22,913 nucleotides of DNA from assembly GCA_036897095.1 (NCBI GenBank), contig JAYMSP010002693.1:1-22913 (forward strand), in the 5' to 3' direction. Under the pieces are notes generated by a model. It saw only the letters and a program-made list of their open reading frames with translations, made no database searches and was not told the DNA's origin. A program made the position numbers and the translations under genes. Position 1 is the first letter of the stretch, and every line of letters begins with the position of its first letter. Positions 9,571 through 20,478 of the stretch are shown one piece after another. The DNA comes from Plantago elongata (lineage: Eukaryota > Streptophyta > Magnoliopsida > Lamiales > Plantaginaceae).

Positions 9571-12500
9571 CTATATTACTAGTCGCTTAGGACGCCAACC
9601 GCTTCCTGATGATCCTGCTGTATCACGGCTCGTATGCTTACTGGAACTAGCACCATTTGCATTCAGAGGCCAACTCACAGGAAGTATCAAGTTCCTGCGA
9701 AAAACATGGTAGGTGGGTGTAAAGTAATCAGCTAAGCTAGCCTTTTGATATGAGTGTTATATAGAAAGCAGTTTGCATACCCCTCAACTCGTTTGCAGAG
9801 ACAACGGTTCACATAATCCACAGTGTTGTTCTCAATCAGGACGTCAATGTTCTTTGCCAGTTTAGGTATTTCAGATACAGGCAGGACTTCCCAGATTTTG
9901 AGAACTTGAGTGTCTTGCTTTTTTTCATGAACAATGTCGATTGTCCAGATTAATTTTAGAGGCTCTTTGACATCATAAATCTCCAGTAACTCTGAACAAC
10001 CACATCCCAGATTGTCAAGCTTTTTATTGTCCATCTGGTGACACCAGCCATTTGACAGCTTCACCAGTAGAGCGGAAACATCTCTGTGAACTTCTGACTG
10101 CTTGGATCGCACAATAGACTGTTTGAACTGAGCTGAGAAAATGACCTGATCATTGAATTTTTTGTTATTACACAGTTTAACTAGTACTTGAAGTAAATCA
10201 AGAATGCTATGAACTACGGCTTTCTTCCAAGCTTTTGAAATCACTTCCGAACAGATATCAAGAGAAAGTGTGAATTTACCTTCCACTTTGAGGTTCTGAA
10301 CAAGATCGAGCCAATACAAAATAATGAATCCAGTTGGTTGAGATCTACTAAAGAATTGCCAATTGCCAAAGCCAAACCCTTATCCTCACTAGCTTTGAAG
10401 AATTTGTGCCTACGTTGAGCATCCTCGACCAACTTTTTCCAGACACTACCACTGTTTAACAGAGTTGCACCATTGCCTAATATCCACAGACAGTACCTAG
10501 TAGTATCACGCAAATTTACTCACTGAACTACTCGATTGAACTAAGCCAAAAGAAAGTATACATAATACGTGTAACACAGAATTAAAGTACCTTGCTCGAG
10601 TTAAAGCTACATTGGTTCTCTGGAGATTGGACAGGAAACCTATTGATCCACTCCCATTGCACCTTACAGTTGAGATAATTATCACATCCTCTTCACCACC
10701 CTGAAATCCGTCAACTGAGCGAACATTGACCGAAAACATGGCATTTACATCTGCGCTATAAGTGCTTCCAAGTCTCTCCTGAATTGCACGAACTTGTGCT
10801 TTGTATGGTGATATGCAACCAACACTAACCTTTTGCTTCGAGCGAGTATGCTCTGTGCAAAAACAGGACCGTGATCAAGAGAGATATACTCTATATTGTA
10901 GTTATATAATGAGAACTTGACAGGTTTGGAGGGAAAGTACCATCATAGAGTTTTGATACAATTTCAGCAACCACAGAAACCTCAACAATGTTTTTCCGGC
11001 TATGGCTATCATCGAAGTCCTCTTTTCCGTGGTTTATATCTATGAAAGAATAGGAACCAAACATTAATCCTTTTAGGAAACTCCTCTCATAAGCTCTTGC
11101 CATGACATTTTTCCCGTTCTTAATCTTTTGTCCGTAGAACTCTTTGTTTGGAAAGAAGCTTATTGAAGGATGCATCCTATATTGAACATTGAGAAGTTGT
11201 TTGCATTGGTTTAAATTCACAAGCCTCTGAAATAAACTCCTCCCAAAATCAGATTTCTCACATATCTGTCAAAATGAAAATGAAAAGGAAGCTATATTAA
11301 TTAAAAGTATGAACATAAGGATGAATAATATATAATAGGACTTCAAACCTTGCTTTGAACCATTGCTGGAAGTTGTTTCTCATCACCAACAAGTATAGCA
11401 TGCCGGAGACCAAAGAGCTGTAAGGGGATTGAGGATTCGCACTCCTTTAGCTGTGCAGCTTCATCAATTATCACCAACTCAATTGGGGTCATTCCTTCTT
11501 TTTGTAACTTGGAAGAACTTGAAGCTGTGCAAAAAATCAATCCTGCATTTCTCAAACAAAAGCTCTTAATCAGGTGATGTTCGAAGAACTTTGGGACTGA
11601 GAATGTCAGACGTAGATGTCTGAGTTCCGCCAAACATTGTAATCTTATCTGAAACAGCGCAATAAGTTGTTTTGAGGCTGTAGTACTCATGTTTCCTTTA
11701 AGAGCTTCCCTTAAACCTTTGGGAGCACCAATGCCATTCAGCAGTGAACCAAGCTTTTGGATTGTTTCATGAACTTGAATCATGTTCTTTATTACGTTGA
11801 TCGAAAGGTATGATGTAGGCATATGTGTGCACATCCCTATTATGCAAAGCATCAGCTCATTTCCTAGCTTTCTGAATGTCCTTACGAAAAAATCCTCAAA
11901 TGTCCATGTGAGGTTCGCAATTCCATGAGATACTGGTTTTTCATCTTTACATTTGTCCTTCCTCGAATCAGATTTCTTCCTCGATTTTCTTGTCTTTCTT
12001 TCCTTTTTATCATCAAGTATTATCTTATTCCAGTGTTTCCTTTCTGGAGCGCCTATGCCTCTTGATTTCTCCTCAGTGAAGAGCTTGTCAGCATAACACA
12101 TGTCCAGTTTTTCCTCATTTGCATCTCTCTGTCTTCTCACATACAAAACATACTGATTCTCAGGATCGTCAAGTAGACTAATCATCAATTCCAAACTACC
12201 TTTCCACCCAGTCAGTGGAGCGAAACAGCGAGCTAGTACATAAATGCGATGATCAAGATATACATTTGAAAGGTCTTCATGGTCATCAATCTTCATTCGC
12301 TCTCCATTTCCAAACAAGACTATATCCCCTAATCCATACGTCTCATACATTAACGTACCCTGCAACAAGCTCATCAACTTCTTAGCCACTCCTAATACGG
12401 CAACATTTGTAGGAGCACATGTCAAAGTTCTACACTTCATCCTGAATAGCACAAATAACAATGTGGCAATCGTTTTAGTTTTCCCAGTCCCCGGAGGTCC

Positions 12501-13811
12501 CCATATTAGCTTCACCTTATTTTCATGATGACACTCTACCGTCTCAATGGTTTTCAAAACTGCAGCATTCTGGGAATCATCAAGCCCAAGAGGGCTGATA
12601 GCTTCCCTTGAGCTTCTCAAAGTGATGCTCTCATCTTTAGTTGAGTTACAAAGAGTACAATTTTCCTCTACCTGCAGTTAATACCAAGGGTGCAAAAAAG
12701 AAAAAAGTTAGCCATCTACAAACACATTCATAGATTGCAGAAACATGGTCATTGAGTCCATTTCACGTACAGACGGACTAGGTATCAGCACGGTGTTGAT
12801 GAGCTTCAAATTTCCTCCCTTCAAGTCCGGATGCAAGGCATTCCATATACGAATGTTTGTAGTCAGATTTGTAAGATGGACTGCAAATAGTTTTTTTCTA
12901 GCTCTACCGCTCTTCTCAAACATTAGAGGTTTCGAACATACCACTGGAACAATACCATCACCGTCATCATCCATGCCTTCAACTAAAGCAATGAGATATG
13001 GTCTTCTAGGCCTATCAAGATCATCAACACATCTCGGCCTCACATCTGTCAACGCAATTAAATCCCCAATCTCAGGTTCATATTCTCCATGTCCCAATAC
13101 TAACTTGTATAGATTTCCCTCATCTTGCGTAGCACATATAGCATCCAGTATTTCACAAGCAGGCTCGCGAGACAATGTTGTCATTTTAGAGAACAAATCA
13201 GCATGAGTCTCTTCAACAAGTGGATCGACTAACGATTTGAAATACTGTTCAACAGACGAAAATTTTAACGGGATTCTCTTAACCTACAAATAATTCAGCA
13301 AAACTACACATGGATCAGTACACTATACTGTCTATACATAATATATGCTGAACAAACTAAACATCAGTACACTTGCAATATATCATAAAAGTTCATTTCA
13401 AGTTTTCTACCAACAGAACAATATGTATGAACCAACAACAAACAAACCTTGTCCTTGTATAAATCTTTGTTCATTATCTCAGTTAAGGACCACGAAAAGA
13501 CCAAATCGACGAGTCCCAATGGTTTTTGTTTTATCTTGGTTTCTTTCTTGATAACTAAATTCTGCAAGCCCACAGAAACTCTATCTTGATCTTTCCCCTG
13601 CGTAACAGGACCGATTATCCCCACCTCTCCGGGCTTATCCTGTTCCCTGATCAATCATGAAAACACATACACAAACATTTCAAAAAGTTTTCATCAGTAT
13701 ATAAAATCTCAAGAAACTGAACATAAAAGGACTATAGTGATATTATGATGCTGAATGAACTTACGTGTCGTTGGAGACAAGTTTACGTAGTAAGGAAAAC
13801 AGAGAAAACAT
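9571..13811 (-). CDS. SF1 helicase, UPF1/SEN1-like (AAA_11/AAA_12)
   Basis: Nine exons on the minus strand are 13811-13765, 13646-13448, 13283-12720, 12671-11349, 11265-10941, 10852-10591, 10496-10280, 10145-9781 and 9694-9571. All introns are GT-AG and phases agree, giving 1141 residues. An in-frame TAA precedes the chosen ATG. The N-terminal domain has DLVFSWSL and [16 protein letters not shown], typical of the plant family that includes At1g65810. Helicase motifs are all present: Walker A GPPGTGKT (328-335), Ia APTNVAV (356-362), II DEAA (673-676), [11 protein letters not shown] (~699-706), QYRMHP (739-744), [10 protein letters not shown] (867-875) and [10 protein letters not shown] (900-907). 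The protein therefore looks catalytically intact. A Lys/Arg-rich insert lies at about 490-515, inside the first RecA lobe. The product probably unwinds RNA or RNA-DNA hybrids with ATP. The substrate and cell compartment cannot be read from the sequence. Confidence 0.9.
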
Positions 13812-15214
13812 GGCTACTTGAGAATTGAGATAGAATAAGCTAGGTTGGTTTTAGCTTAGACTTGTTAGTTAAGTTATACAAATGATCACCAAGAACAGTC
13901 CTTCTGTATGATTTATCTCAGTGCAATGTAGTAGTATTACTGAAAACTTGAAGATGCTATGCATAGATACATGAAGAAGAAGACGATCCTGGATGGGATT
14001 AGCACAAGATTCAAAGTATAGCTAGAGAAGATCAAAAGGCAAGAAGAGTAAAGGTCGTTGAGTGAGTTTCTGAAGGACAAAAGCAAGAAAAGCATCATCG
14101 TCTTGTGGGGTTTAAGAGGAAAGAAAGGACCATTAGAATTTAAGTAGACCAATGATCTCTTAGTCTAGTTAAAGTCATTAATAAGTCAAGTTTGAACTAT
14201 ACATTCCCTCTCCATCATTGAATATGTCGGTTTGGTATAGAATTATAGTTGAATTTGTTTGAATAGTGGATAATTTATAAATAATGACTAAATTATATTT
14301 AAATTTTTAAAATTAGTATTTGGTATAGAATTATAATTGTAAAAGGGTATTGTAGGTTGAAAATTGAGTAAGAATTGAATTATGATTGAATTTAATAAGA
14401 ATTAAATTGTAATTGAATTCTAAAAAAATAAATAATATTCAATTTAAATTGCGCTCTCAATATAAATTCGACTAATCTCAATTGCAAGTAGCACTGTATT
14501 GTGCTAACAATCCCGCATACCAACCTGCGTCATTTATTAAAACGTCCCACTTTCATCAAACATGCTTCGAAAATTTTCTGGTAATAAAATCAGCTTTCTC
14601 AACTGAAAGATCAGTAGTCTCCAACCTTGGTTGTTCTGCTTATGTTAAAATTGAAAGAGTTCGCTCGGATGTGTAAAAAAGGCATCGTGAAGAATTGCAA
14701 TCCATCCACTTCGATTTGTAGGTACGTACTGTCTCATCTTTGTTCAATAATTCAAGATTTATTAAGAAAAAGTCAAGTCTTATATTGTTCGAAAATCAAA
14801 ATTCATTTGATTTCATGATGTGTTTTTGTTTATAAGATATCTAAAGCTTATGGGGAGTTAAAATTCAGTTCTAAGCTTCATATCTCTTGAATTCAATATG
14901 GAATTTGTTACTGTCAAAGTTGAGTTGAGAAATCTCAATATCACAGTGTAATATGCTAGATGAAACTTTTAACTAATATCGTGTATATAGCTGGTAATGT
15001 TTCAACTTTCAATAGCCTATTTCATCCTGGAAAATTGAAAACAAAGGTTCTTGTCTCAATTGGTGGAGGATAATATTGGGTATGCTCAAGTTTCCTCTTA
15101 GATTATTATACTTGTTCATTTGCAACTGTATATTGTTTATCGTGCAAAATTGTCACATAACTAAACAACCAGTGAATGGCATGGCAAACCAAGGCAATGT
15201 TAAGTGTTTAACGA
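13812..15214. other. Helicase promoter and AT-rich intergenic DNA
   Basis: The left part (13812 to about 14160) should hold the helicase 5'UTR and promoter. From about 14220 to 14440 the DNA is AT-rich with related runs: GGTATAGAATTATAGTTG near 14234 and GGTATAGAATTATAATTG near 14321, plus repeated AATTGAATT words. These may be a worn transposon, but I could not place its ends. A 64-codon open frame at 14482-14676 (VVSNLGCSAYVKIERVRSDV at its end) matches nothing I recognise and may be chance or a gene fragment. Confidence 0.5.
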
Positions 15215-15219
15215 TGCAC

Positions 15220-15640
15220 TCCAGTTAAATCTCATCTCCAAGAATCTGAAGATGAGGAGATATAATAGAGAAAATGGAGAAGCTGCAGCAGTGGAAAGAC
15301 GGCCCACGGTTCGATGGTGTCCAGCTCATTGTTGCAAATACGCTGTTGAATACGTTGCTAGTATTGCTGCAACAAACTATGATGTGGTTTGTCATCTGTT
15401 TGACATGTACGGAAGATGCACGTAGTCTTGGATTGTGAGACGGGAGAACATGAAGTGGAGAACACCAAGCCTTGTCCTAAGTGCAAGCAAGCGACCAGTT
15501 GAGGACGAGAGAATAACCGGTCGAGAGAATCGATGTCGACGCCTTGATCTCTGAAGGCTGGATAACATTTAAGATGAAAAAACAGACGCGGGGAAGTTTT
15601 CGGATAGATATGCTCACGGCTCACCATTATGAGCGATCAA
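15220..15640 (+). pseudogene. ARIADNE-type RBR E3 ubiquitin ligase fragment (ARI7/ARI8-like)
   Basis: Broken frames line up in order with the RING1-IBR-Ariadne part of plant ARIADNE ligases. TCTGAAGATGAGGAG followed by TATAATAG (15245-15268) reads SEDEE then YNR if a two-base loss is allowed, like the SDEDxEKYNR segment. WCPAHCCKYAVEYVA then NYDVVC (15315-15392) matches the IBR start, WCPxxxCxYAVxFV...NYDV(T/S)C. KPCPKCK (15467-15487), then RPVE one frame over (15492-15503), matches KPCPKCKRPIE. HHYER (15622-15636) fits the later HYYERW. About a dozen residues are missing between IBR halves, and stops and frameshifts abound. RBR ligases pass ubiquitin from E2 to substrate through a RING2 Cys, which I do not see here. 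The remnant is certainly non-coding. Confidence 0.72.
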
Positions 15641-16206
15641 CGTTTAACAATGGATTTAGAAACATTTGTCCTTATTGATTTTGCTTAACAAAAGTAAAGA
15701 GATGTGCAGAGTTCATGGGAATTGGTAATCAAGAAACCTTGTTGTAATTATAGCTTCATGTTGTTTGTTACTTGACTTTGGAGTCAGACGATTTTATGAT
15801 GATTATGACGGATTACAGGACTACTCTACTACTGAGACATATGAGGTTACTTTTTTAATTATAATTAATCATTATTATGTATGTTTTGGTAGTCAATTTC
15901 CAATTTATATCATAAATTTTGCCCCGTGCTCATAAAGATAATTTCAGGACACATTTGGCACTTTCATGGTACAAAGTATGAATTATAATGTTCTCCTTAC
16001 ATTGAGCTTAATTTCAAAGCAAGTGCCTTTTCATTTTTATGCCATGCAGAATTTAGAAGTTTTGTGCACATATCGACTATAGTGAATTTGCTCAAATACA
16101 TGGCTGCTAAACCATTTTCAAGCAAAAATATTGTTATTGGATATAGGGCCACTTAAGTAAGATTAAGTGTGCAAGATAGACATCAATGATTAAGCATATA
16201 AATTGT
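15641..16206. other. AT-rich intergenic DNA
   Basis: No gene or clear repeat is seen between the RBR ligase relic and the long-TIR element. Confidence 0.5.
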
Positions 16207-17093
16207 GATATTTTCAAAAAAAATCCTTTTAATTATTAATGTTCGGTTTTTGTACTTTAAATTGATATTGTGTCCAATTAGGTATATTTGTAATAGTGGT
16301 AATTTAATTAAGCGGCACGTGTCAATTTAAAATTTTCAAATTTTAATGGGTAAAATCACAAATAAAATAAATTTTAACAATTTTAAATTTCACTAATAAT
16401 TTTTAATTATTATAAATCAACCATATTTTATAAAATCAACATAAAAGAAGGTTAAAAGAAAGAAGAAAGAGGGGAATAAATAATTTTAAACTTGATTTTA
16501 AATTACAAAAGATATATATAAAAATTCAAAAAAATTATAAATTATAATTTTAAATTAAATTTGTATATATGAAGAATAATTAAATTAAATTAAAAAAATG
16601 GGAACATGTGTCACTCTCTCGTAATTTATAGGTATAAATTGTTTAATATAATTCAAAACTATATTAAAAAAATATTAAAAAAAATTATTTCACATCTTAT
16701 TACATATAAAAGAAATAAATAAATTCAAAAATTCAAAAACACAATTTGCTACAATAAACCTTTCAATTGGGTTTTTGAATGTTGTAAGTGATTCATTCAC
16801 GACAGACCATCCAAGTTGCCGGATTTGAAAGCTCTGTCGTGGAGCTTCCATGAAAGGCCATGGAAGCTCCACCAGATTGGGTCTGGAAACTCTACGACAG
16901 CGGAAGAATTCAGCCATGGACACTATATTTATGTATTTTTCAATTTGACACGTGTCACGTAATTAAGTTGTCACGTGTCACGAAGTACCTAAATTGGACA
17001 CAATGTCAACTTAAGATACCAAAATCAGGCGGTAACAACCAAATGTACCATTTTTTAAAATATCACTTAGGGTACTTTTTTCGAAATTTTCCC
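16207..17093. mobile_element. MULE-like non-autonomous element with long inverted repeats
   Basis: The left end (16207 onward) and the reverse complement of the right end (17093 backward) share the same words in the same order: ATTTTCAAAAAAA versus ATTTCGAAAAAAG; TTGATATTGTGTCCAATT (16262-16279) versus TTGACATTGTGTCCAATT; and TTAATTAAGCGGCACGTGTCAA versus TTAATTACGTGACACGTGTCAA. The right arm has about 30 extra bases, so arms are roughly 120-150 bp and diverged. Long terminal inverted repeats of this kind are typical of Mutator-like elements. No transposase is encoded. The middle (about 16770-16915) is less AT-rich than the ends and could be captured host sequence. I could not find a clean 9-bp target duplication. 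Confidence 0.6.
16839..16872. repeat. Perfect 14-bp inverted repeat, 6-base loop
   Basis: GTGGAGCTTCCATG (16839-16852), loop AAAGGC, then CATGGAAGCTCCAC (16859-16872). Related words CTGTCGT (16834-16840) and ACGACAG (16799-16805 and 16894-16900) lie on either side and add partial outer pairing. The hairpin is in the middle of the MULE-like element. Confidence 0.85.
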
Positions 17094-17344
17094 TATTTTA
17101 TCGGCTATTTCATTAGAGTTTTGGTTGCCTTTTTTTAGTTGGTTTCTATGGTGAGATAGTTATCGTACTGCTTATTAAGATGATATGATATTCGTACTAC
17201 TGTTGAGATTAGATCTCAACCACTGATTTTGTTTACGACAACTAGAAAGTAGTCGTACTAGCTAATTGACAATTGTACCCTTCAAACATAATGTAAAACT
17301 ATAAATTTAATAATATCATTTCTCATATAAAAATAAAATAAAGT

Positions 17345-17346
17345 AG

Positions 17347-17400
<54 letters not shown>
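17345..17400. repeat. (TAA)n microsatellite
   Basis: About 56 bases of TAA/AAT units are broken by one ATACTAAT interruption near 17361-17366. A variable-length marker is likely. Confidence 0.9.
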
Positions 17401-17402
<2 letters not shown>

Positions 17403-17530
17403 CTAAGTACTAGTAAGATGGATAAAAAGAAAAGCACCACGAGTACACACGTGTACCACCACTATCCGTCCACCTCTATCCGACCCAATTAATTAGACTA
17501 AAATGGGTTATCGGGGTGATATTGTACGTT

Positions 17531-17773
17531 TTAAAACTGAAAGAAAATAAGGGTTTGATTTTGAAATGGGGTTTGAAATTTCTTGTTTATTTGGTGGATT
17601 TGGAGGCCTAATATTGTACGAATCGGATGGAGGACGACGTTTGGAACACTAGGATTTGATATTGGTTGAGGTTGGTTTATGTTTAGACACGAATTGAAAT
17701 TAAAGGGACTTGTTTGAGGTTCTTGAAGATGATGGAGTTGATTGAAACTTTTAGAAAGTAACAGGGATTCCAT
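17531..17773 (-). CDS. Hypothetical small protein, 80 residues (doubtful)
   Basis: An ATG-started frame on the minus strand encodes MESLLLSKSFNQLHHLQ and then an Asn/Gln/Pro/Ser-rich sequence ending in IFFQF. It is the only stretch in 17.1-18.7 kb with less AT-biased, protein-like composition, and a CCTTATCTGG (I-box-like) word lies upstream near 17810. The Ser/Asn-rich start could be a transit peptide, so this may be the first exon of a lost chloroplast-protein gene. I see no downstream exon and recognise no family. It may equally be chance. Confidence 0.2.
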   Translation of the reverse strand: MESLLLSKSFNQLHHLQEPQTSPFNFNSCLNINQPQPISNPSVPNVVLHPIRTILGLQIHQINKKFQTPFQNQTLIFFQF

Positions 17774-18699
17774 TAAAATTTAGAAACTTATGGGGAGCTT
17801 TATGAAAACCAGATAAGGCCAAGGTTTTGGGCTGCTGTTAAAATTTAGATTTTAGACTAATTGTTGGTCAGACCCCAACCCGTTTCTGGCCCATCCAATT
17901 GAACTCAACATAATTCTACTTAGTTCAATTAAATTCATAATTTCCTGTTTTATTCAATTGAACCTTAAATCTTTGTGTAAATTTATAAATAAGCCCATAA
18001 AATTTTATGAAATAATTATACTAATTATAAATTAAATTAGTATAAATTGTTGTAACTCTCAAATATATGAAATAATTTGTAGAAGCACCTTAAAAATGAA
18101 ATTAATTTTGAAAAACATTCAAGTAAGGAGTCGGGAGCATTTACTTGCAAACTCAAATCATAAAATATTTAAGAAAATTTACGTTTATAAGAAATTAAAT
18201 ACAATATATGAATATAACATGTACGGTAAGTATTGCACTTCAACAACTTGAAGCATAAAATTGCAAGAATCGGAGATCAACCTATGAAGTTGTAACTATG
18301 TCGGTAGTTGAGCGGACAAATATGAGATGTCATTCATAATATAAGTGCTCTGGGTTTTTGACCATTTTTCCCATTTGTTCTTCGTACTTTGGACTTCTTG
18401 AGTAATTGTGATTGCTTTCATCATTGTACATGTAAATGTGTATTTCAATATTTGGTACAAAAATTCATGGAAAATATCTAGTACAAAAAATGTAAAATGA
18501 AAAATAAATATAAAATAATAAAGAAAATCCTACTTTTTATTAGTTGCAATAATTGTTTAAAATAAAAAATAATCAGAACAACTTAACAATAATTTTTGGA
18601 TAAAAGTAAAAAAAAGTGTTAATACATATTTTGTTGTTTTTCCTCTTTTTTATTGTTTTGATACCGATGTATATATATGTTTATAGCCGTGGAAAAGAC
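17774..18699. other. AT-rich intergenic DNA
   Basis: No gene seen. Repeated CAATTGAAC/TTCAATT words occur near 17897-17965, and the rest is low-complexity A/T sequence. Confidence 0.5.
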
Positions 18700-18790
18700 A
18701 TTTATCACATGTAGCTTAGTGGTAAGTGTGTGGGTTTGAGTTTTTGAGGTGTGTAGTGTTCAATTCTTTCCAATTACACGTTAAATTAAT
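18700..18790 (+). mobile_element. tRNA-derived SINE-like head (Pol III boxes)
   Basis: TAGCTTAGTGG at 18712-18722 fits the Pol III A-box consensus, TRGYNNANNGG. TGTTCAATTCT at 18757-18767 resembles the B box, GGTTCRANNCC, with two mismatches. Their starts are 45 bases apart, the spacing in a tRNA gene. The sequence cannot fold as a proper tRNA by eye, so a tRNA-derived SINE is more likely than a tRNA gene. Its 3' end is not determined; the tail may be the TTTTTTATTATTAAA stretch after 18790. Confidence 0.4.
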
Positions 18791-18791
18791 A

Positions 18792-18950
18792 ATTTTTTAT
18801 TATTAAATGATAAAGTCACCGGAGTCCGGGAGGTCCGATGGTAGAGTTCCGCCGGAGCTCCATTGATTTTTTATTATTAAATGAGGAAGTCACCGAAGCT
18901 CCAGGAGGTCCACGCGATGGTGGTCCTGTGGTAGAGTTCCGCCGGAGCTC
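18792..18950. repeat. Imperfect tandem duplication, 74-90 bp units, GC-rich
   Basis: Unit one starts ATTTTTTATTATTAAATG at 18792 and ends GTAGAGTTCCGCCGGAGCTC at 18860. Unit two repeats both words at 18866 and 18931-18950. The offset grows from 74 to 90 because unit two carries about 16 extra bases (around 18910-18930). Shared inner words include AAGTCACCG and GGAGGTCC. The GC-rich part (CCGGAG, GGAGCTCC, GGTGGTCC) stands out against very AT-rich flanks. Confidence 0.8.
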
Positions 18951-20470
18951 TGTCCGCCCTAAGCCGGTGGTCCCGTGGCTATTTCCAGTGGTGATTATTA
19001 ATATCTTTTCTTTTTTTAATGAAAGGGTATAATGGTAAATGAATATTGAAATTTAATTATAATTATAAAAGAATTATTAAAATTATCTTAATATTTTATA
19101 AATACAATTATAAACAAATTAGATAAGTAACTAAAGGGTATATTCAATGAACACTTTAGTGTACGATTGTTATTTTATTTTATTTATATACGAATTCTAT
19201 TTCATTGGAGGAAACTCATCTTTGGTTCATTTCTTTCATCCAATGTTTTCTTGCTCATGCTCGTAAGTAATGTGTGACAATTTCCTGTAGTTAAAAAGGA
19301 TCAAAATGATGTATATCATTCCCATTTGTTGGCCAAGCTGTCTGTTCTTGTTTCTATCTCCATCTTACTGAGCCTTCTCTCCAAAGTTGGTGAGAGACCA
19401 CTGCATAGATATATGTACAATGTTTTATGTTGGAAAATTTTATGACATTTTATGTGTTGGTATGAAATCGATATTATTAGTAAAATGGATCCACACAAAT
19501 TATATTTATAATCGTACTTATAAACATTGAACACTTAATTAAGAGGATCAATGTTATACACACACAAATCAAAATAACATCATATCAAGAAGTATTGGTA
19601 TTATACATACACAAACTAAAATGATATAAAATATTCTTTTAGAACACTATTTCTCTAGTGTCACATTTCAATGTGTCATTTAGGAGCTGATTGTCATAGT
19701 ATTTGAATGAGGATTTTGGTGAAATTGTGTTTCGAATGAAATTGAAATTGGGGTATTAAAATTGTATTTTAGTCCAAATCATTGTTCATCGAGCCAAATA
19801 GGAGTATTTAAATGTCTGGTCAATCAGCCTCTTAATTTCTGATAGTTTGTGTAAATTATATTTGACATAGTATTAACTTTTACTCAATGAAATAAAATTA
19901 TTATTCTCTTGTTACAAGTATATTATCAAACTTGTATGTTAAAGTTGCACGTAAAATTATTTAGTGCTAAACCATTCTACGTATTGTTTGGGCATATGTC
20001 ACAAAATGTATCTACGAAACATAAATGCAATGTTTAATTATGAAAGGCCGATGATGATGGATGCAATGACGGACATAACAAGAAGTCAACTACCTAGAAG
20101 TCTAGAACCTTTTGGTTTGGAGCCTAGTTTATACGCACACAGTTTTTCACCCGATGGTCCAACCGGTCCATGCATCCCGACCGCCTTATAATTTATAATT
20201 TATAATTTCCTCTTTACATCTTTGCAAAGAAACAAGATCCGATTAAAATGATAACTTAGGTAATCATATTTACAATGTTAAATGTCTTAAATCTGTATTA
20301 CTTTATTCATATTAAAGCAGTTTGTTCGAAATATCACAGTTCAACACTTTATACCTGCCTTTAATTCGGAGAAGGTCGAACCGACGGTCCGGTTTGTATA
20401 TCTTGGAGAAGAAGCTGAACCTCAATCAATGCTCCAAGAAACTACTGGAGAACACTCTCCCAAGTCCCAG
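18951..20470. other. AT-rich intergenic DNA upstream of MGST3-like gene
   Basis: No gene recognised. A two-copy imperfect repeat of TTATACA(C/T)ACACAAA(T/C) followed by AAAAT lies at about 19552-19573 and 19592-19613. A (TTATAAT)n-like run lies at 20186-20209. The last few hundred bases should be the MGST3-like promoter. Confidence 0.5.
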
Positions 20471-20471
20471 C

Positions 20472-20478
20472 TATAAAA
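20472..20478 (+). promoter_or_regulatory. TATA box of the MGST3-like gene
   Basis: TATAAAA lies 91 bases before the start codon at 20563, which implies transcription start near 20505 and a 5'UTR of about 60 bases. Confidence 0.55.

Noticed and set aside
12745..13206. 153-codon plus-strand frame
   Set aside because: It lies opposite exon 3 of the helicase, which fits family sequence and splice phase, so this is an antisense shadow.
13937..14152. 71-codon minus-strand frame upstream of the helicase
   Set aside because: It lies in the expected helicase 5' leader or promoter and has hydrophobic, low-information sequence. An in-frame stop separates the helicase ATG from anything upstream.
17345..17400. 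CRISPR-like or satellite array
   Set aside because: It is a simple trinucleotide microsatellite without spacers.
18712..18767. Functional tRNA gene
   Set aside because: Box spacing fits, but the B box has two mismatches and no acceptor stem is apparent, so a SINE-like relic is preferred.
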